Part shown: in pieces, positions 39,059-49,881 of the stretch
Layout of the letters: every line of letters begins with the position of its first letter
Numbering within the stretch: the first letter of the stretch is position 1
From: Kuschelorhynchus macadamiae
Lineage: Eukaryota; Arthropoda; Insecta; Coleoptera; Curculionidae
Direction of reading: 5' to 3'
Length of the DNA: 64,000 nt
Assembly (NCBI GenBank): GCA_030620095.1
Contig: JAUTXW010004486.1
Span: 15,001-79,000 of the forward strand
The notes under the pieces: generated by a model
Seen by the model: only the letters and a program-made list of their open reading frames with translations
Database searches by the model: none
What the model was told of the DNA's origin: nothing
Translations under genes and position numbers: made by a program

Positions 39059-39394
39059 AAGGTGCGTTTATACACCGAAATAAAATAAAATGAAAAATAA
39101 AATAAGACCTGACCAACTTTGATCTTCTTATTTTATTTTATTTCGAAAATACGCCTGGGCTTTGCATCTTGGAACATATAATATTGACAATTTCACTGAA
39201 TATTTTTGTATTTGGATGAGTTGTGCTATTTTAAAATTAAAGTTTTGTTAAAAAATTAATCCCATAGGTATGACAGTATTGGAAAATGTTGTGTTACAGA
39301 GTTTGACCGAAATTGTTCTTATTTAATTTTATTTTCTGTATAAACCACCTCCGAATCCTTATTTCTTATTTTATTTCCTGTATAAACTCACCTT
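39059..39394. mobile_element. 336-bp MITE with TA target duplication
   Basis: Ends are AAGGTGCGTTTATACACCG and the reverse complement AAGGTGAGTTTATACAGGA, with AAATAAAATA following in both arms. TA flanks both sides (39057-39058, 39395-39396), as for Tc1/mariner-type MITEs. The inside also has an internal repeat of the TTATTTTATTTT arm. No coding. Confidence 0.78.
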
Positions 39395-39593
39395 TATAGA
39401 ATGCTGATATCTAATTTTTGATATAAAACAGCTCTGGTAAGGTGGAAGTTTTGAGGGAAGTAAAGGGGTTATCGACATGTTTTATCTTGCCTATACTAAA
39501 ATTATAATGAGAAAACGTAAGTTTCAATGTTTTTATAAATCGTTACCCAGAAAATAAATATTGCCAATTTATGCTTTTTCAAGAATCTGGCCC

Positions 39594-39621
39594 CGATGAT
39601 GACACTAATCAGTGTAGAAAC
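39594..39621 (+). ncRNA. Hammerhead-core-like motif
   Basis: CGATGATGACACT, loop AATC, AGTGTAGAAACG: a 5-bp perfect stem between GATGA and GAAAC. The first core bases (CCGATGA in place of CUGAUGA) deviate, so this may be a decayed copy. Confidence 0.25.
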
Positions 39622-41887
39622 GTAGGCATATAATTTAAATATTTAATAAGCTGTCCCGTAAAAATCTTTTACATTATTAATACACTTTATATGGAGTATA
39701 TTAAAGAGGAAGTAAACAAAAACTACAAAAAAATCTTTCCATCTGAATTTTAGTATTATTACACTTATAGAGTATAAATATAGATGAAGTATATCGCAAA
39801 CAATTTTGGAAAATATTAGTTGCGGTTAATTGACATTTTAGAGTCCATAGAATACGAAAAATATAGAAAACTCTAGTTCAGTGTCTCGCGGGAATTCCAT
39901 TTTAGCTGTTAAGGGCATAAATCTTCAATAATTTTAATATCAACAAAACCGCATTCTGTTTCTGTTTGTAAATGCACAAACTGATAACTGCTAATTTAAA
40001 AACGGAAAGAGTTGGCTAAATGTTCTCATATTGAAAAATTATGGAATTCATTGGCGTAGCCATTTTTTTAAAGAAATTTCGGAAAAATTGCAAAACACGT
40101 CAAACTTATTTTATTTTTTTGTGTTTAAAAATATTTTTTTTACCATAGTAGCTCTGGAAGACAACTACCTGATAATAAAAAATTTATTTCAGAAGCATTT
40201 AGCTTACTTAGAAAACGGTAAATTACATCAAATTTGATTAAACAACATTTTATCAACTATATATGGTAGCCCTAGGAAATTGAAAAAAATATACTTTGAA
40301 AAACAGTAAAATAATTTTTTTTTAAATAACTTGGTATTTAATAACATATTTTTCTATTACACAGGGTTGCCTCAGGAGGATGAAAAGCTTGTTTAGAAAA
40401 TAAGTCAAATTCCTTTCATAATTTTGTATTAAAAACATTTTTTTCAATATACAGGGTAGCCGTAGGAAAATGAAACTGCTTTTTTCGGGTAAACTTAAAG
40501 ATCAATATTTTGAAAACCAAGAGAGGTATCGATATATTGTATCTACTAGCATTTAATACAGAATTGAAAAAAGTCCGGCGTTTTTCAAGTTTTGCCACGC
40601 ACTGGCAAAAAATGGCGTTTACTACCCAAAATGGTTTTTACAGGAATAGACCGGCAAAAACGGTATTTATCACGTTTTTTCCTTCCGAATAATCTTAAAT
40701 TGTCACTGTCGAACTTTAGTTGCTGGTGTGGTGGTTGCAGTGCTTTACGTTTGATTTTTATTGAAAAATGAGTTGTGAGTAATTTTATTTAAATCTCTTA
40801 AGATCTGCTTGCTAAAAATTGTCCATATTCAGTATGTGAGTTTATCATATTATGTCATTAAAAAGTATCATTACAACATTGCTTTAAAATCAATAGAGGA
40901 GCACACAATATTTAGGAAGTTTAAAATCGTAATGCGTATAAAAATCTAACGTTAAGTTATCATGCCACCTTTTTGGGTTCTAACTAAATAATTTGTCAAG
41001 TCCAGGCCGTTTTAAACCATATTTTTTGTACTGAGTGGTTTAAACCATTTCAACCCTGATTTGGTATAAAAATTCTTTATTAATAAATTAGTGTGACAAA
41101 GCAATAATTTTTTTCTCCAATATTTTTGATTCCCAAGTTTATACAAAAAGGTCTTAAATGTTTATTCTAATATATTTTTAGAGGAAATAACCTTAAAGGA
41201 ATAAACGATTTTTTCAATTTTTGGATGTATCTTTTCTGTTTGTGTGGATTTTTAAAAAACGTGCAATTTTTTAAAAATCCCTTTTAGACAATTATTATTA
41301 ATTAACGTGATGGTATAATTTTTACCAAAGCATATTTTACCAAAATATTTTACCAAAATTATTTAGTTTTTCTTTAATCCAAGCTCTCATTTTTATAGTG
41401 GCGATATACAGACTGTGCTCTGTAAGGACAAAGTTTATAGAATAAATTAAGGATTAGAGCTTTTTCTAATGGAACGTAAATAAATGCTAGTTGTTTGAAA
41501 TGATTTTGCAACTTGTTCAAAAAGTATGTCATAGGAGAATATATTTTCATTACGTGAGGAGGCCTTATTTCAGAATGTGTAAGAATTATTGTAAAATTTA
41601 AATACAAAAGATTCTTAGATCCATATGTATTCTTAAGATGTGATTTTTTATATACAGGGTATTCGGTTTAAAGGAGAACTCTCGAAGTATGTAATAAAAT
41701 AGGACGTAAATTAATATACGTCTATAAATCCGAAGAATGTTTTATCTCATGCAAAATTCAGAAACCGGTAATGTAACTCGCAGATACCTAAAATAATAAA
41801 AAGTGCTATAATTTTCTAAAGGCTATTTTAAATCAGTGAAATTTTATCGAAATTAATAGAATACAGCCAAAATTAAACATCTGAAGA
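39622..41887. other. AT-rich stretch with short diverged repeats
   Basis: Three diverged copies of an ACAGGGTTGCC..AGGA.GATGAAA block lie near 40259, 40361 and 40450, about 90-100 bp apart. A related TATACAGGGT is at 41653. A splice-donor-like GTGAGTAATT at 40775 follows a short ATG but has no other support. No gene was recognised. Confidence 0.45.
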
Positions 41888-42010
41888 AGCCAGTGGAAGT
41901 CAGTGGAAGTCTGGTGAAAGTTAGTGGAAGTCAGTGGAAGTCAGTAAAAGTCTGGAGGAAGTCAGTGGAAGTCAGTGGAAGTCTGGTGGAAGTCAGTGAA
42001 AGCCTTACCA
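41888..42010 (+). repeat. Minisatellite of GGAAGTCAGT units, second locus
   Basis: About twelve degenerate 10-11-bp units (CAGTGGAAGTCAGTGGAAGT, CTGGTGGAAGTC). It encodes only an artefactual Val-Ser-Gly-rich frame. It is the same array type as 34985-35075. Confidence 0.88.
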
Positions 42011-42039
42011 TAAATGGAAGTCAGGTTTACAAATGTCTA

Positions 42040-42147
42040 CCTGCGGTTTGCCCCTCGGGCGGAAGAAAATGGCAGCTTAGTAAAATGTTAAAAAAATTAT
42101 TTTTAAAGAACCACTTATTGAATATACTTGAAATTTGAAAATTGAGA
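42040..42147 (+). repeat. DR1 fragment
   Basis: AGAAAATGGCAGCTTAGTAA and TGTTAAAAAAATTATTTTTA followed by CACTTATTGAATATACTTGA, a single DR1 subunit between the minisatellite and the Penelope-like fragment. Confidence 0.65.
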
Positions 42148-43023
42148 TTACTGCTGCTTTAAAACAGAATGAATATACCACACACAATTAAAAAGGCCAT
42201 AGAACAACAACACAGAACAACAAGAACAAAAGAGACCGCTGGCAATGAACCGAAGGCCGTATTGCCCTATGTCAAAGGCACCACCGACAGAATTGGTATA
42301 CTCCTCCGAAAGCACAATATTCCGACGGCTTATAAACCACAACTAATATACGATCTTTTTTCAGGAAGCCAAAAAACAAAACTAAGTTGGAGAATCAAGG
42401 CGTTTACAGTATAGCATGCGGAACCTGGAATGAAACATACATCGGACAAACAAACAGAAAAATATCAGCCCGGCTTGAAAAACAAATTATTATCCATCAG
42501 AAATAAACAAACATCTGCACTATTCCAACACCAGCTTCAGATGGAACATAAAATTGACTTTAATAGATGCAAACAAGAGAGATGGTGCACTGCAACTTTC
42601 TAATACATGGAAAGCAATAGTTACACGACAAACAGCACAGGACAGCTCACCCAAAAACAAGTAAGGCACGTAGCCAGAAATTTGCTTCGTGGGGAGGGTC
42701 CAAACCAGAAATTCATTTCTGGAGGGGGTCCAAACAGTCAAATCTCAGAAAAATTAGGAAGAAACATATCTGTATCAAAATATGTTTAGAGTTTCGGGGG
42801 TGGGGTACAGACTTCATGATCCCCCCCTGACTACGTGCCTAAAGCAAGCAAGCTAAAATCCAGGCACCCTATAAATATAAACGAAACTTCAGTATTGAAA
42901 ATGTCAGGTGAGATCTTAGCGAAATGTCTGCAAGATTCCAACAGGAATAGTATCGACGAACGGATGTATTCACGGCTTAGCAAAAATTCATGTCCACAGA
43001 ATCACGTGCCTACGATTGGCCAT
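42148..43023 (+). pseudogene. Penelope-like element C-terminal fragment with GIY-YIG endonuclease
   Basis: 42169-42414 reads the typical Penelope-like linker (VLPYVKGTTDRIGILLRKHN, TAYKPQ). After a frame change, 42399-42478 encodes GVYSIACG and TYIGQTNRKISARL, the GIY-YIG nuclease signature with the conserved Arg. The C-terminal tail (SALFQHQLQMEHKIDF) follows and continues after the 175-bp MITE to about 43023. The reverse transcriptase half is absent. Penelope-like elements use this nuclease in target-primed integration. The copy is dead through frameshift and truncation. Confidence 0.85.
42665..42839. mobile_element. 175-bp PIF/Harbinger-type MITE
   Basis: Ends are GGCACGTAGCCAG and CTGACTACGTGCC (inverted repeats with one mismatch), flanked by TAA on both sides (42662-42664, 42840-42842). 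A 3-bp TWA duplication is typical of PIF/Harbinger. A GGGGAGGGTCCAAACCAGAA block and its near copy GGAGGGGGTCCAAACAG lie inside. It interrupts the Penelope-like fragment. Confidence 0.8.
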
Positions 43024-43031
43024 ATTCCATT

Positions 43032-43950
43032 CAGTGGCAGCTCGTGGGTAAAAAAATAGGGGACGAGTTAGTTAGAGAAAAGCAGGACAGACAAGGTCTA
43101 AAATGGGCACCTCATGCAAAAGATTTGCGTGAGGTGCAAATGTCCACTGTTACACACACAAACACTTAAATTCAGAAAACCAAGAATTTTTGAAATGAAT
43201 ATTGTAGGATTTACCAGAATTTTTTATGTCTTTTTTGGCACTAATTGTCAGGACACTTGTTTGTCGACCCGTAATTAAAAGGTCCTTTTTGTCATCTTCT
43301 TTTCAATGGGAAATGGAGTTTCTAACAAACTACAAACAATGTCACTAACGGGCCCAAACGAATTCATTTTCAACCACACACACGCCCCACTCCTCCAAAG
43401 AATAAAATAAAAGACCGGCGATAAAATACTGAATAAAGCGCGATCGCCGCTATCTCCTTCACGTACAATACAAACGGAAGCGTTAAACTGGGGCTCTTCT
43501 CTAGATGCGAGGTCTTCGTACATGTGATACTCTCTTTGCCATAACAACGCATTATTTTCAGGCATTGTTTTCGTTTCTCTCTGGAAGATTTTTACCGAGC
43601 TCCCACATGGCTCTTCCATTGGTGGATCGACACAAACGAGTTTGTTGCCGGTGCGGTGGCCGCACATACGGGTTTGCTTAATACGCGAAAATATATCATT
43701 TCGTATTGTGTTTGCCTCTAGGTTACTGACGACCGGCCAGTGGCAATACTGGGAAAGCATTAAATTTAACATTGCATTTATTGATAATTTTTAATGAAAT
43801 GAATTAGATTTAATATTGAAAAGATTTATTATTGAAAATTAGTTTATTGTATTGATTTTTAAAGTGTGTTAAAAATAATTTGCCAGTTATTTTTTGAGAA
43901 AGAGAAGAAGAAGACGCACTTCCCCTGCTTCCTCCGAATAGCCGCCACTG
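43032..43950. mobile_element. hAT-type non-autonomous element (919 bp)
   Basis: Ends are CAGTGGCAGCTCGTGG and the reverse complement CAGTGGCGGCTATTCGG. The 8-bp target duplication ATTCCATT (43024-43031 and 43951-43958) is perfect. A 12-bp hairpin lies at 43108-43136 (CACCTCATGCAAA and its near complement). It shares terminal bases with 21928-22687 but not the interior. The perfect duplication suggests a fairly recent insertion. Confidence 0.9.
43275..43772 (-). CDS. Unknown 165-codon open frame inside hAT element
   Basis: This is the longest non-repetitive open frame outside the recognisable retroelements, fully inside the 919-bp hAT element, with ATG at 43772 and stop at 43275. I recognise no domain. 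The peptide has Cys and Trp at usual frequency and a hydrophobic stretch (ALFSILSPVFYFILW) near residue 120 that could be membrane-seeking. It is too short and unlike a hAT transposase. It could be captured host sequence or a chance frame in a GC-richer insert. Confidence 0.25.
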   Translation of the reverse strand: MLNLMLSQYCHWPVVSNLEANTIRNDIFSRIKQTRMCGHRTGNKLVCVDPPMEEPCGSSVKIFQRETKTMPENNALLWQREYHMYEDLASREEPQFNASVCIVREGDSGDRALFSILSPVFYFILWRSGACVWLKMNSFGPVSDIVCSLLETPFPIEKKMTKRTF

Positions 43951-43958
43951 ATTCCATT

Positions 43959-46054
43959 TTGCTTTAGTGGTCATCCCAATGAAGGAACTTTTGGAAAAGC
44001 CTGTTACGATGGGCGAAAGAAAAAAAAAATTCCAAAAATCAATGAAAAAAAAATTTACAAAATTTTGTTAACTATTTAATTATGGTTAGAGTTTTTTTTC
44101 AGTATTTAGATTTTTTATACCTAGTAACATGTAAATCAATTAAATTATCTTAGCTAATTACTAAAGTAATAAATATATATTATGTTAATTAGGTGATATA
44201 AAATGCTTTGTTTTAAGGACGTAATCAATAAATTGAATATCCAATGGAAACATAATAGGTATTTACGAATGACTACTGTGTTTACGTAATTACTTAAATA
44301 ATAAAATTTTACACTTCTAGAAGAATAGTATTTTTTTAAAGATACAAATCAGAGATAAATAACACGCAACGTGTAAATCACGCCTTACATTCATTTCGTA
44401 TTTACGGCGGTAACAAATAAAATTAGTTTAAATAATAAAAACAGCCCTTTCGTTCTAATCTACAACACAATTTGTTATTTGAAAAATTCAGTAGAATATA
44501 TTTTATTGTTTTTAATTTTAGATAATGGGTAGACTTGGTAAATTTAATTTGATGGAAAATATACTCCAAAACATATTTAATGCACAGCAAAATTATTTAC
44601 ATCACATTGCAATAAGTTTTCCCTAATAAATTTTAATTCGTAGCTTTATTAAGGAATTGGTAAGCATACAATACTTTCGCAAAAAAATAGTTCTGTCTAT
44701 TATATAGAGTATAAACATAATGCTTTTTTTTGTAAACTGTAAAATACCGCTGTACATTTTGCCGCTAATTATAATTCGAAATTGCTTTCAAGGTCCGGTG
44801 CTGACTTGCTTTGGTGCGATCGTAAAAGATATTCGTTCAGTCAAGTGTGCGCGGCACTTATTTTGACAAGTCACCGCCTGGGATGGCGAAAAGAGCCTTT
44901 CAGGCCTAGTCGCTAGGCTTGTCCCCAACACCTACTACTACTATTACCACCTGGGAAGGCCGTGTACCATCGTAAAATGTGCTTAGAGATAGGTAATGCT
45001 GCCATATTCTCTATAAGCGTACAGTGTACTGAATATGCGTGGTTCGGTATTTGCAGGATGTCCACGTTCCAAACATAAAAAGGTAAATATGTAACCCAAA
45101 TCTGTCAAAAAAACTTTAGGTCTTGAAAAAATTATTTTAGCTAATAAATATTATTTACAGTGAACTGAACATTATTTAATTCAGCATTACAGCTAACTAT
45201 TATTAAAACAAAAATAAATAATCTGTTGACCTTTACCTGGAACTGTATATGGTGTAAGTCGTTACGTGAAAAGTTCCGAATAAAAGCTAGTTTATCTATT
45301 TGTTCAACAAAACAACAAGTATGCTTTATTGTCGAATGAAAATTGTTACAATTTTATGGACAAAACGAAATTTACCTTAAAATAAAAAAAACGAAAACAA
45401 TGAAAAAACGAAATATTGATCGACAAAACATATTTTTCGATAGCTGAATGCAAATACATAAATTGTAAATATAACATTCGTTATACTCGTAACCTTGCCA
45501 TAAAGCGGTTAATGAATCCAGGTGACCTAACGAAAGAAAATATACAATACATATTCGAGTTAAATAATTTAGATGAAATTGAAATTAAAGTTACGCGACC
45601 TTAAACTCTATTTTGTTATCGTTATACAAGCAAAATAAGTGAAGTTCAACAAAAACTGCACTGAACTAATATATTAAATTAAGAAAATGTTCATTTCCCT
45701 TTTGTTAATAATTTTTTTTATATATAATTGTTTAACGTTTACTTACATTTTTATGTTATTTGTCAAGCCAAAAGTCACCATTCTCTTGAATAGTTATGTA
45801 TTGACAATAGTCTTGCGTATGCGAATTTTTGGCAATACATCGTTTCATTCGTGTATTTAACAATCATTCAGATTGAAATAAATATAAGTATTTCATCTCC
45901 ACAACTTTTATTTGTCAAGATCTTTAAGGTCAAATCTAATATTCATTTCCACATACGTGCCTACACACATTCAGTCATTTATCATAACTACTCATAATAA
46001 ACCACTGCTTTAATTATCAAGTATTTCACATTTAAATTTGTTTTTATAATATTT
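43959..46054. other. AT-rich stretch with no recognised gene
   Basis: A GC-richer patch at 44800-45000 contains AGGCCTAGTCGCTAGGCTTG, and a 62-codon frame at 45416-45604 (+) is unassigned. Nothing else was recognised before the (TTA)n tract at 46055. Confidence 0.45.
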
Positions 46055-46073
46055 TATTATTATTATTATTATT

Positions 46074-47022
46074 TGTAGATCACGAGTTGTTTCGGATATT
46101 AACTATAATCGGTTCTTTAAAGAACAAGATTATAGTTTTTACAAAAAATAGCGACGAACGATATGACAAGTTCCCAGGATCGCAGCTTTTTGTGCAATCG
46201 TCACTTTCTTTTTGTCGATTCCAATCTTCTCTAGGTAGCTGAATCTCTTTTCAACCAACCCATTAGTGGATATTATAAAAGGTATAATTTCTATTTTTTC
46301 TAACTGGTAAATAGTTTTAATTTCATGGCACAGATCTTGGTACTTCGTTACTTTTTCAATATACGTCTTCCTAATGTTCTCATCCAGTGGTACTGCTACA
46401 TCAATGACGAAAGCGGAACGGTTTATCTTGCCAAGAATCAGTATATCTGGTTTGTTATTCGTTACTGTTCTGTTCGTAATGATCATATTATCCCAGTATG
46501 CTTTAACCTCATCATTTTCAAGAACTGAACTTGGATGATACTTGAAGTAAGTTGTTATAGTATTTATGAGTTTATAGTTATGACATATGTGACTATGAAG
46601 CATTTTGGCGATGTCGTTGTGGCGGTTAAGGTATTCTTCTGGAGCTATAACACTACATCCTCCTGATATGTGCTGGATGGACTCTTGTTTTTGACCACAT
46701 ACTCGAAGAGATCGGAAGGTATGTTTTGTTTAAGCACATGTTTAACATAGCTTCGTGTTGCAATAACTTGATCTTGAATAGGACCTATCATCCCTTCAGT
46801 TTCTCTGGTCAGATTTCCTCTTGTTAAGCGTAAAACAGATGATTTACTATCGACATCATCGACTTTAAGTGCCGTTGGGAAACGTCCGTGAATCTGCTTT
46901 CCCATCCACTCCTGTATAAATCATTCATCCGTTTCTGCCTCTGGTAGCGGCTCATGACTTGAAAGATTCAGAGGTGTATACTTTATATCAGCATCTGCCA
47001 GGTCTTGGTACATATGTAAGTT
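46074..47022 (-). pseudogene. LINE copy C1: zinc knuckle and endonuclease end, 5'-truncated
   Basis: 46603-46139 (154 codons) holds the endonuclease domain: KPDILILG, then VIDVAVPLDENIRK and KYQDLCHEI, the PD-(D/E)xK pattern of restriction-like LINE endonucleases, and ends with a tail typical of these proteins. 46905-46645 covers the upstream region (MGKQIHGRFPTAL, RGNLTRETEGMIGPIQDQVIATRSYVKHVL), with the zinc-knuckle stretch after it decayed. It is flanked by TTA tracts on both sides. It is more diverged from families A and B than they are from each other. Confidence 0.85.
46101..46137 (-). repeat. Nested hairpin in the 3' UTR of LINE copy C1
   Basis: AACTATAATC (46101-46110) pairs perfectly with GATTATAGTT (46128-46137), and the 14-base palindrome GTTCTTTAAAGAAC lies between them. 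It sits between the stop codon of the endonuclease frame and the TAA tract, where LINE reverse transcriptases often recognise RNA structure. The role is inferred. Confidence 0.6.
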
Positions 47023-47042
47023 AATTATTATTATTATTATCA

Positions 47043-47720
47043 TGACTTGTTGTCTCACAGTATTCCTGTGGTTGTATTTTATACTGACGGGATTATACCA
47101 AGTCAGTACAAAAAATAAAAAAAAGAAAATGGAAAAAAAAACAACTCTTGTGTATTAAGAAATGATCTAAGGATGCTACATGTTTTCAAAATGACCGATT
47201 TTTGGATGTTTCTGTGAATGTCTGTATTAAGTCCTAATTGAGCCAAATGCGGTGTAAACGTTGTTGGGGTGAGACCTGTTACTGATATGACGAGAGGAGC
47301 AATGATGATTTTTTCCTGTTTCCACAGCCTTTTTACTTTCATTGCCAAGTCGGTGTATTTGGCGATTTTTCACTGTATTTCGCTTGTCCCAGTAGAGCTT
47401 GTAGTTTTCGTTTTCAAGTATTGATGTTGGTGTATAATGGTAGTAGGTCTGTGTTCTCCGTTAGTTTGTATGTTGTGGCTAATGCTTGATGAACGACCTT
47501 CGCTGCTGAGTTGTGTTTCGTTGTGTATTCAGTTCCGGCCATTATTCTACATCCACTCGTTATGTGATCGATTGTTTCTCTCGGCTGGTAACATCTCCTA
47601 CACCTCTCGTCTTCAATGGTTGTGTCCTTGGTGATGTGCTTTCGGTAGTTTCTAGTGCTATGACTTTGTCCTGGATGGCAAGCAGGAAGTCTTCTGTTTA
47701 GGGGAACAGCTGCCCTTCTT
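47043..47720 (-). pseudogene. LINE copy A1, 5'-truncated (about 680 bp)
   Basis: Minus strand: 3' UTR (ACTGTGAGACAACAAGTC end), a tail with a frame change (47348-47103), then zinc knuckle and endonuclease pieces. The zinc knuckle keeps the CRRC ... H ... C ligands (DERCRRCYQPRETIDHITS), which copies A4 and A5 have lost in part. The start of the endonuclease domain near 47390 is deleted. Confidence 0.82.
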
Positions 47721-47757
47721 CAATTATTATTATTATTATTACTATTATTATTATTAT

Positions 47758-48178
47758 CTCGACTTGTCTCACAGTATTCCTGTGGTTGTATTTTATACTG
47801 GCGGGATTATAACAAGTCAGTACAAAAAATAAATTAAAAAGAAACAAAAAAAAAAAGGAAAAAAAATACAACTATTGTGTATTAAGAAATGATCTAACGA
47901 TGCTACATATTTTCAAAATGACCGATTTCTGGATGTTCCTGCGCATATCTGTATTAAGTCCTAATTGAGCCAAAAGGGGTTTAAACGTTGTTGGGGTGAA
48001 ACCTGTTACTGATATGACGAGGGGAACAATGATGACTCTTTCCTGTTACCACAGCCTTTTTACTACACAGCCATTGCCAAGTCGGTGTATTTGGCGATCT
48101 TCCCACTGTATTTCGCTTGGATGTTCTCGTCGTTGGGGACAGCCATGTCAATTAAATAAGTGATCTTCTCTTTTTTGG
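47758..48178 (-). pseudogene. LINE copy A2, 3' fragment (about 420 bp)
   Basis: Contains the 3' UTR and the last part of the endonuclease frame, with a small insertion (ACTACACAGCCATTGCC) not present in A4. The 5' break comes just after TTTTTTGG, and the same break and flank occur in A3. Confidence 0.8.
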
Positions 48179-48229
48179 TTATTGTTATTATTATTATTAA
48201 TTTTATTACTATAATTAATATTATTAAGA

Positions 48230-48638
48230 CTTCTGTCAAAGTATTCCGGTGGTTGTATTTTATACTGACGGGTTATACCAAGTCAGTACAAAAAATAAAA
48301 ATAAAAAAAAGGAAATGAAAAAAAAGACAACTATTGTGTATTAAGAAATGATCTAACTATGCTACGTGTTTTCAAAATGACCGATTTCTGGATGTTCCTG
48401 TGAATGTCTGTATTAAGTCCTAATTGAGCCAAAAGGGGTTTAAACGTTGTTGGGGTGAAACCTGTTACTGATATGACGAGGGAAACAATGATGACTCTTT
48501 CCTGTTACCACAGCCTTTTTACTACACAGCCATTGCCAAGTCGGTGCATTTGGCGATCTTCTCACTGTATTTCGCTTGGATGTTCTCGTCGTTGGGGACA
48601 GCCATGTCAATTAAATAAGTGATCTTCTCTTTTTTGGT
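48230..48638 (-). pseudogene. LINE copy A3, tandem duplicate of A2
   Basis: It has the same 5' break point, the same small insertion near the AUCCATTGCC region and the same TTA-rich flank as A2. A2 and A3 therefore look like a tandem duplication of a ~460-bp unit rather than two insertions. Confidence 0.78.
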
Positions 48639-48931
48639 TATTGTTATTATTATTATTAATTTTATTATTATCATTAACATTATTAAGACTTGTTGTCTCA
48701 AAGTATTCCTGTTGTTGTATTTTATACTCACGGGTTATACCAAGTCAGTACAAAAAATAAAAATAAAAAAAAGGAAATGAAAAAAAAAAACAACTATTGT
48801 GTATTAAGAAATGATCTAACAATGCTACATGTTTTCAACATGACCGATTTCTGGATGTTCCTGTGAATGTCTGTATTAAGTCCTAATTGAGCCAAATGCG
48901 GTGTAAACGTTGTTGGGGTGAGACCTGTTAC

Positions 48932-49881
48932 TTATATGACGAGAGGAACAATGATGACTCTTTCCTGTTTCCACAGCCTTTTTACTTCCATTGCCAAGTC
49001 GGTGTATTTGGCGATCTTCTCACTGTATTTCGCTTGGATGTTCTCGTCGTTGGGGACAGCCATGTCAATTAAATAAGTGATTTTCTCTTTTTTGGATTGA
49101 AAGGTGATATCGGGTCTATTTGCGGGGATTGTTTTATCTGTGTGGGTGTCAATGTCCCAGTAGAGCTTGTAGTCTTCGTTTTCAAGTATAGATGTTGGTG
49201 TATAATGGTAGTAAGGGTCTGTGTTCTCTGTTAGTTTGTATGTTGTGGCTAATGCTTGATGAACGACCTTCGCTGCTGAGTTGTGTCTCGCGGTGTATTC
49301 AGTTCCGACCATTATTCTACGTCCACTCGTTATGTGATTGATCGTTTCTCTCTGCTGGTGACATCTCCTATACCTCTCGTCTTCAATGGTTGTGTCCTTG
49401 ATAATGTGCTTTCGGTAATTTCTGGTTGCTATTACTTTGTTCTGGATGGCAAGCAGGAAGCCTTTTGTTTCAGGGAACAGCTGCATTTCTTGTAACCACG
49501 TATATGAAAGCTTTTTATGTATATGGTCTTGATTTATGTGGTATCTGTATCTTCCGTGAAATGTTTTTTCAGACCAGGTGTTCATCTTTTCTAGTCGTGA
49601 TTGGATGTGACTGTGTGCGTCTGCTGCGTGGCTCGTTTGAGGCAGGTCGAGCGGTGTATAAGTCTGTCTGCCTTCACTATTGCCTTGTGGAGGTTAGTTT
49701 GTTTGTTGTGGAAGAATTTTCTGAATTCGTAAATTTGTTTTTTATTTAGCGATTGTATATCTATAATTCCCCTTCCTCCTTCTTTTCTCTCGATAGTGAG
49801 TCTTTCCTTGCATGTGGTGGGATGTAACTTCATGTGTTTAGTGAATTCACAACGTATGAGAATGTGAATGTTTGTGACCAT
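48932..49881 (-). pseudogene. Zinc knuckle and restriction-like endonuclease of LINE A4
   Basis: 49881-49591 is the region after the thumb (ERKEGGRGIIDIQSLNKKQ). 49585-48932 (217 codons) holds DERYRRCHQQRETINHITSG, a CCHC knuckle that has lost its first and last Cys, then RPDITFQSKKEKITYLIDMA and VPND, with K-Y-T-D-L downstream, the PD-(D/E)xK nuclease. The frame ends in ERVIIVPLVI with TAA; related copies extend the tail. This is the longest well-preserved frame in the cluster. Confidence 0.87.

Noticed and set aside
41893..42138. 81-codon frame rich in Val-Ser-Gly
   Set aside because: Translation of the GGAAGTCAGT minisatellite.
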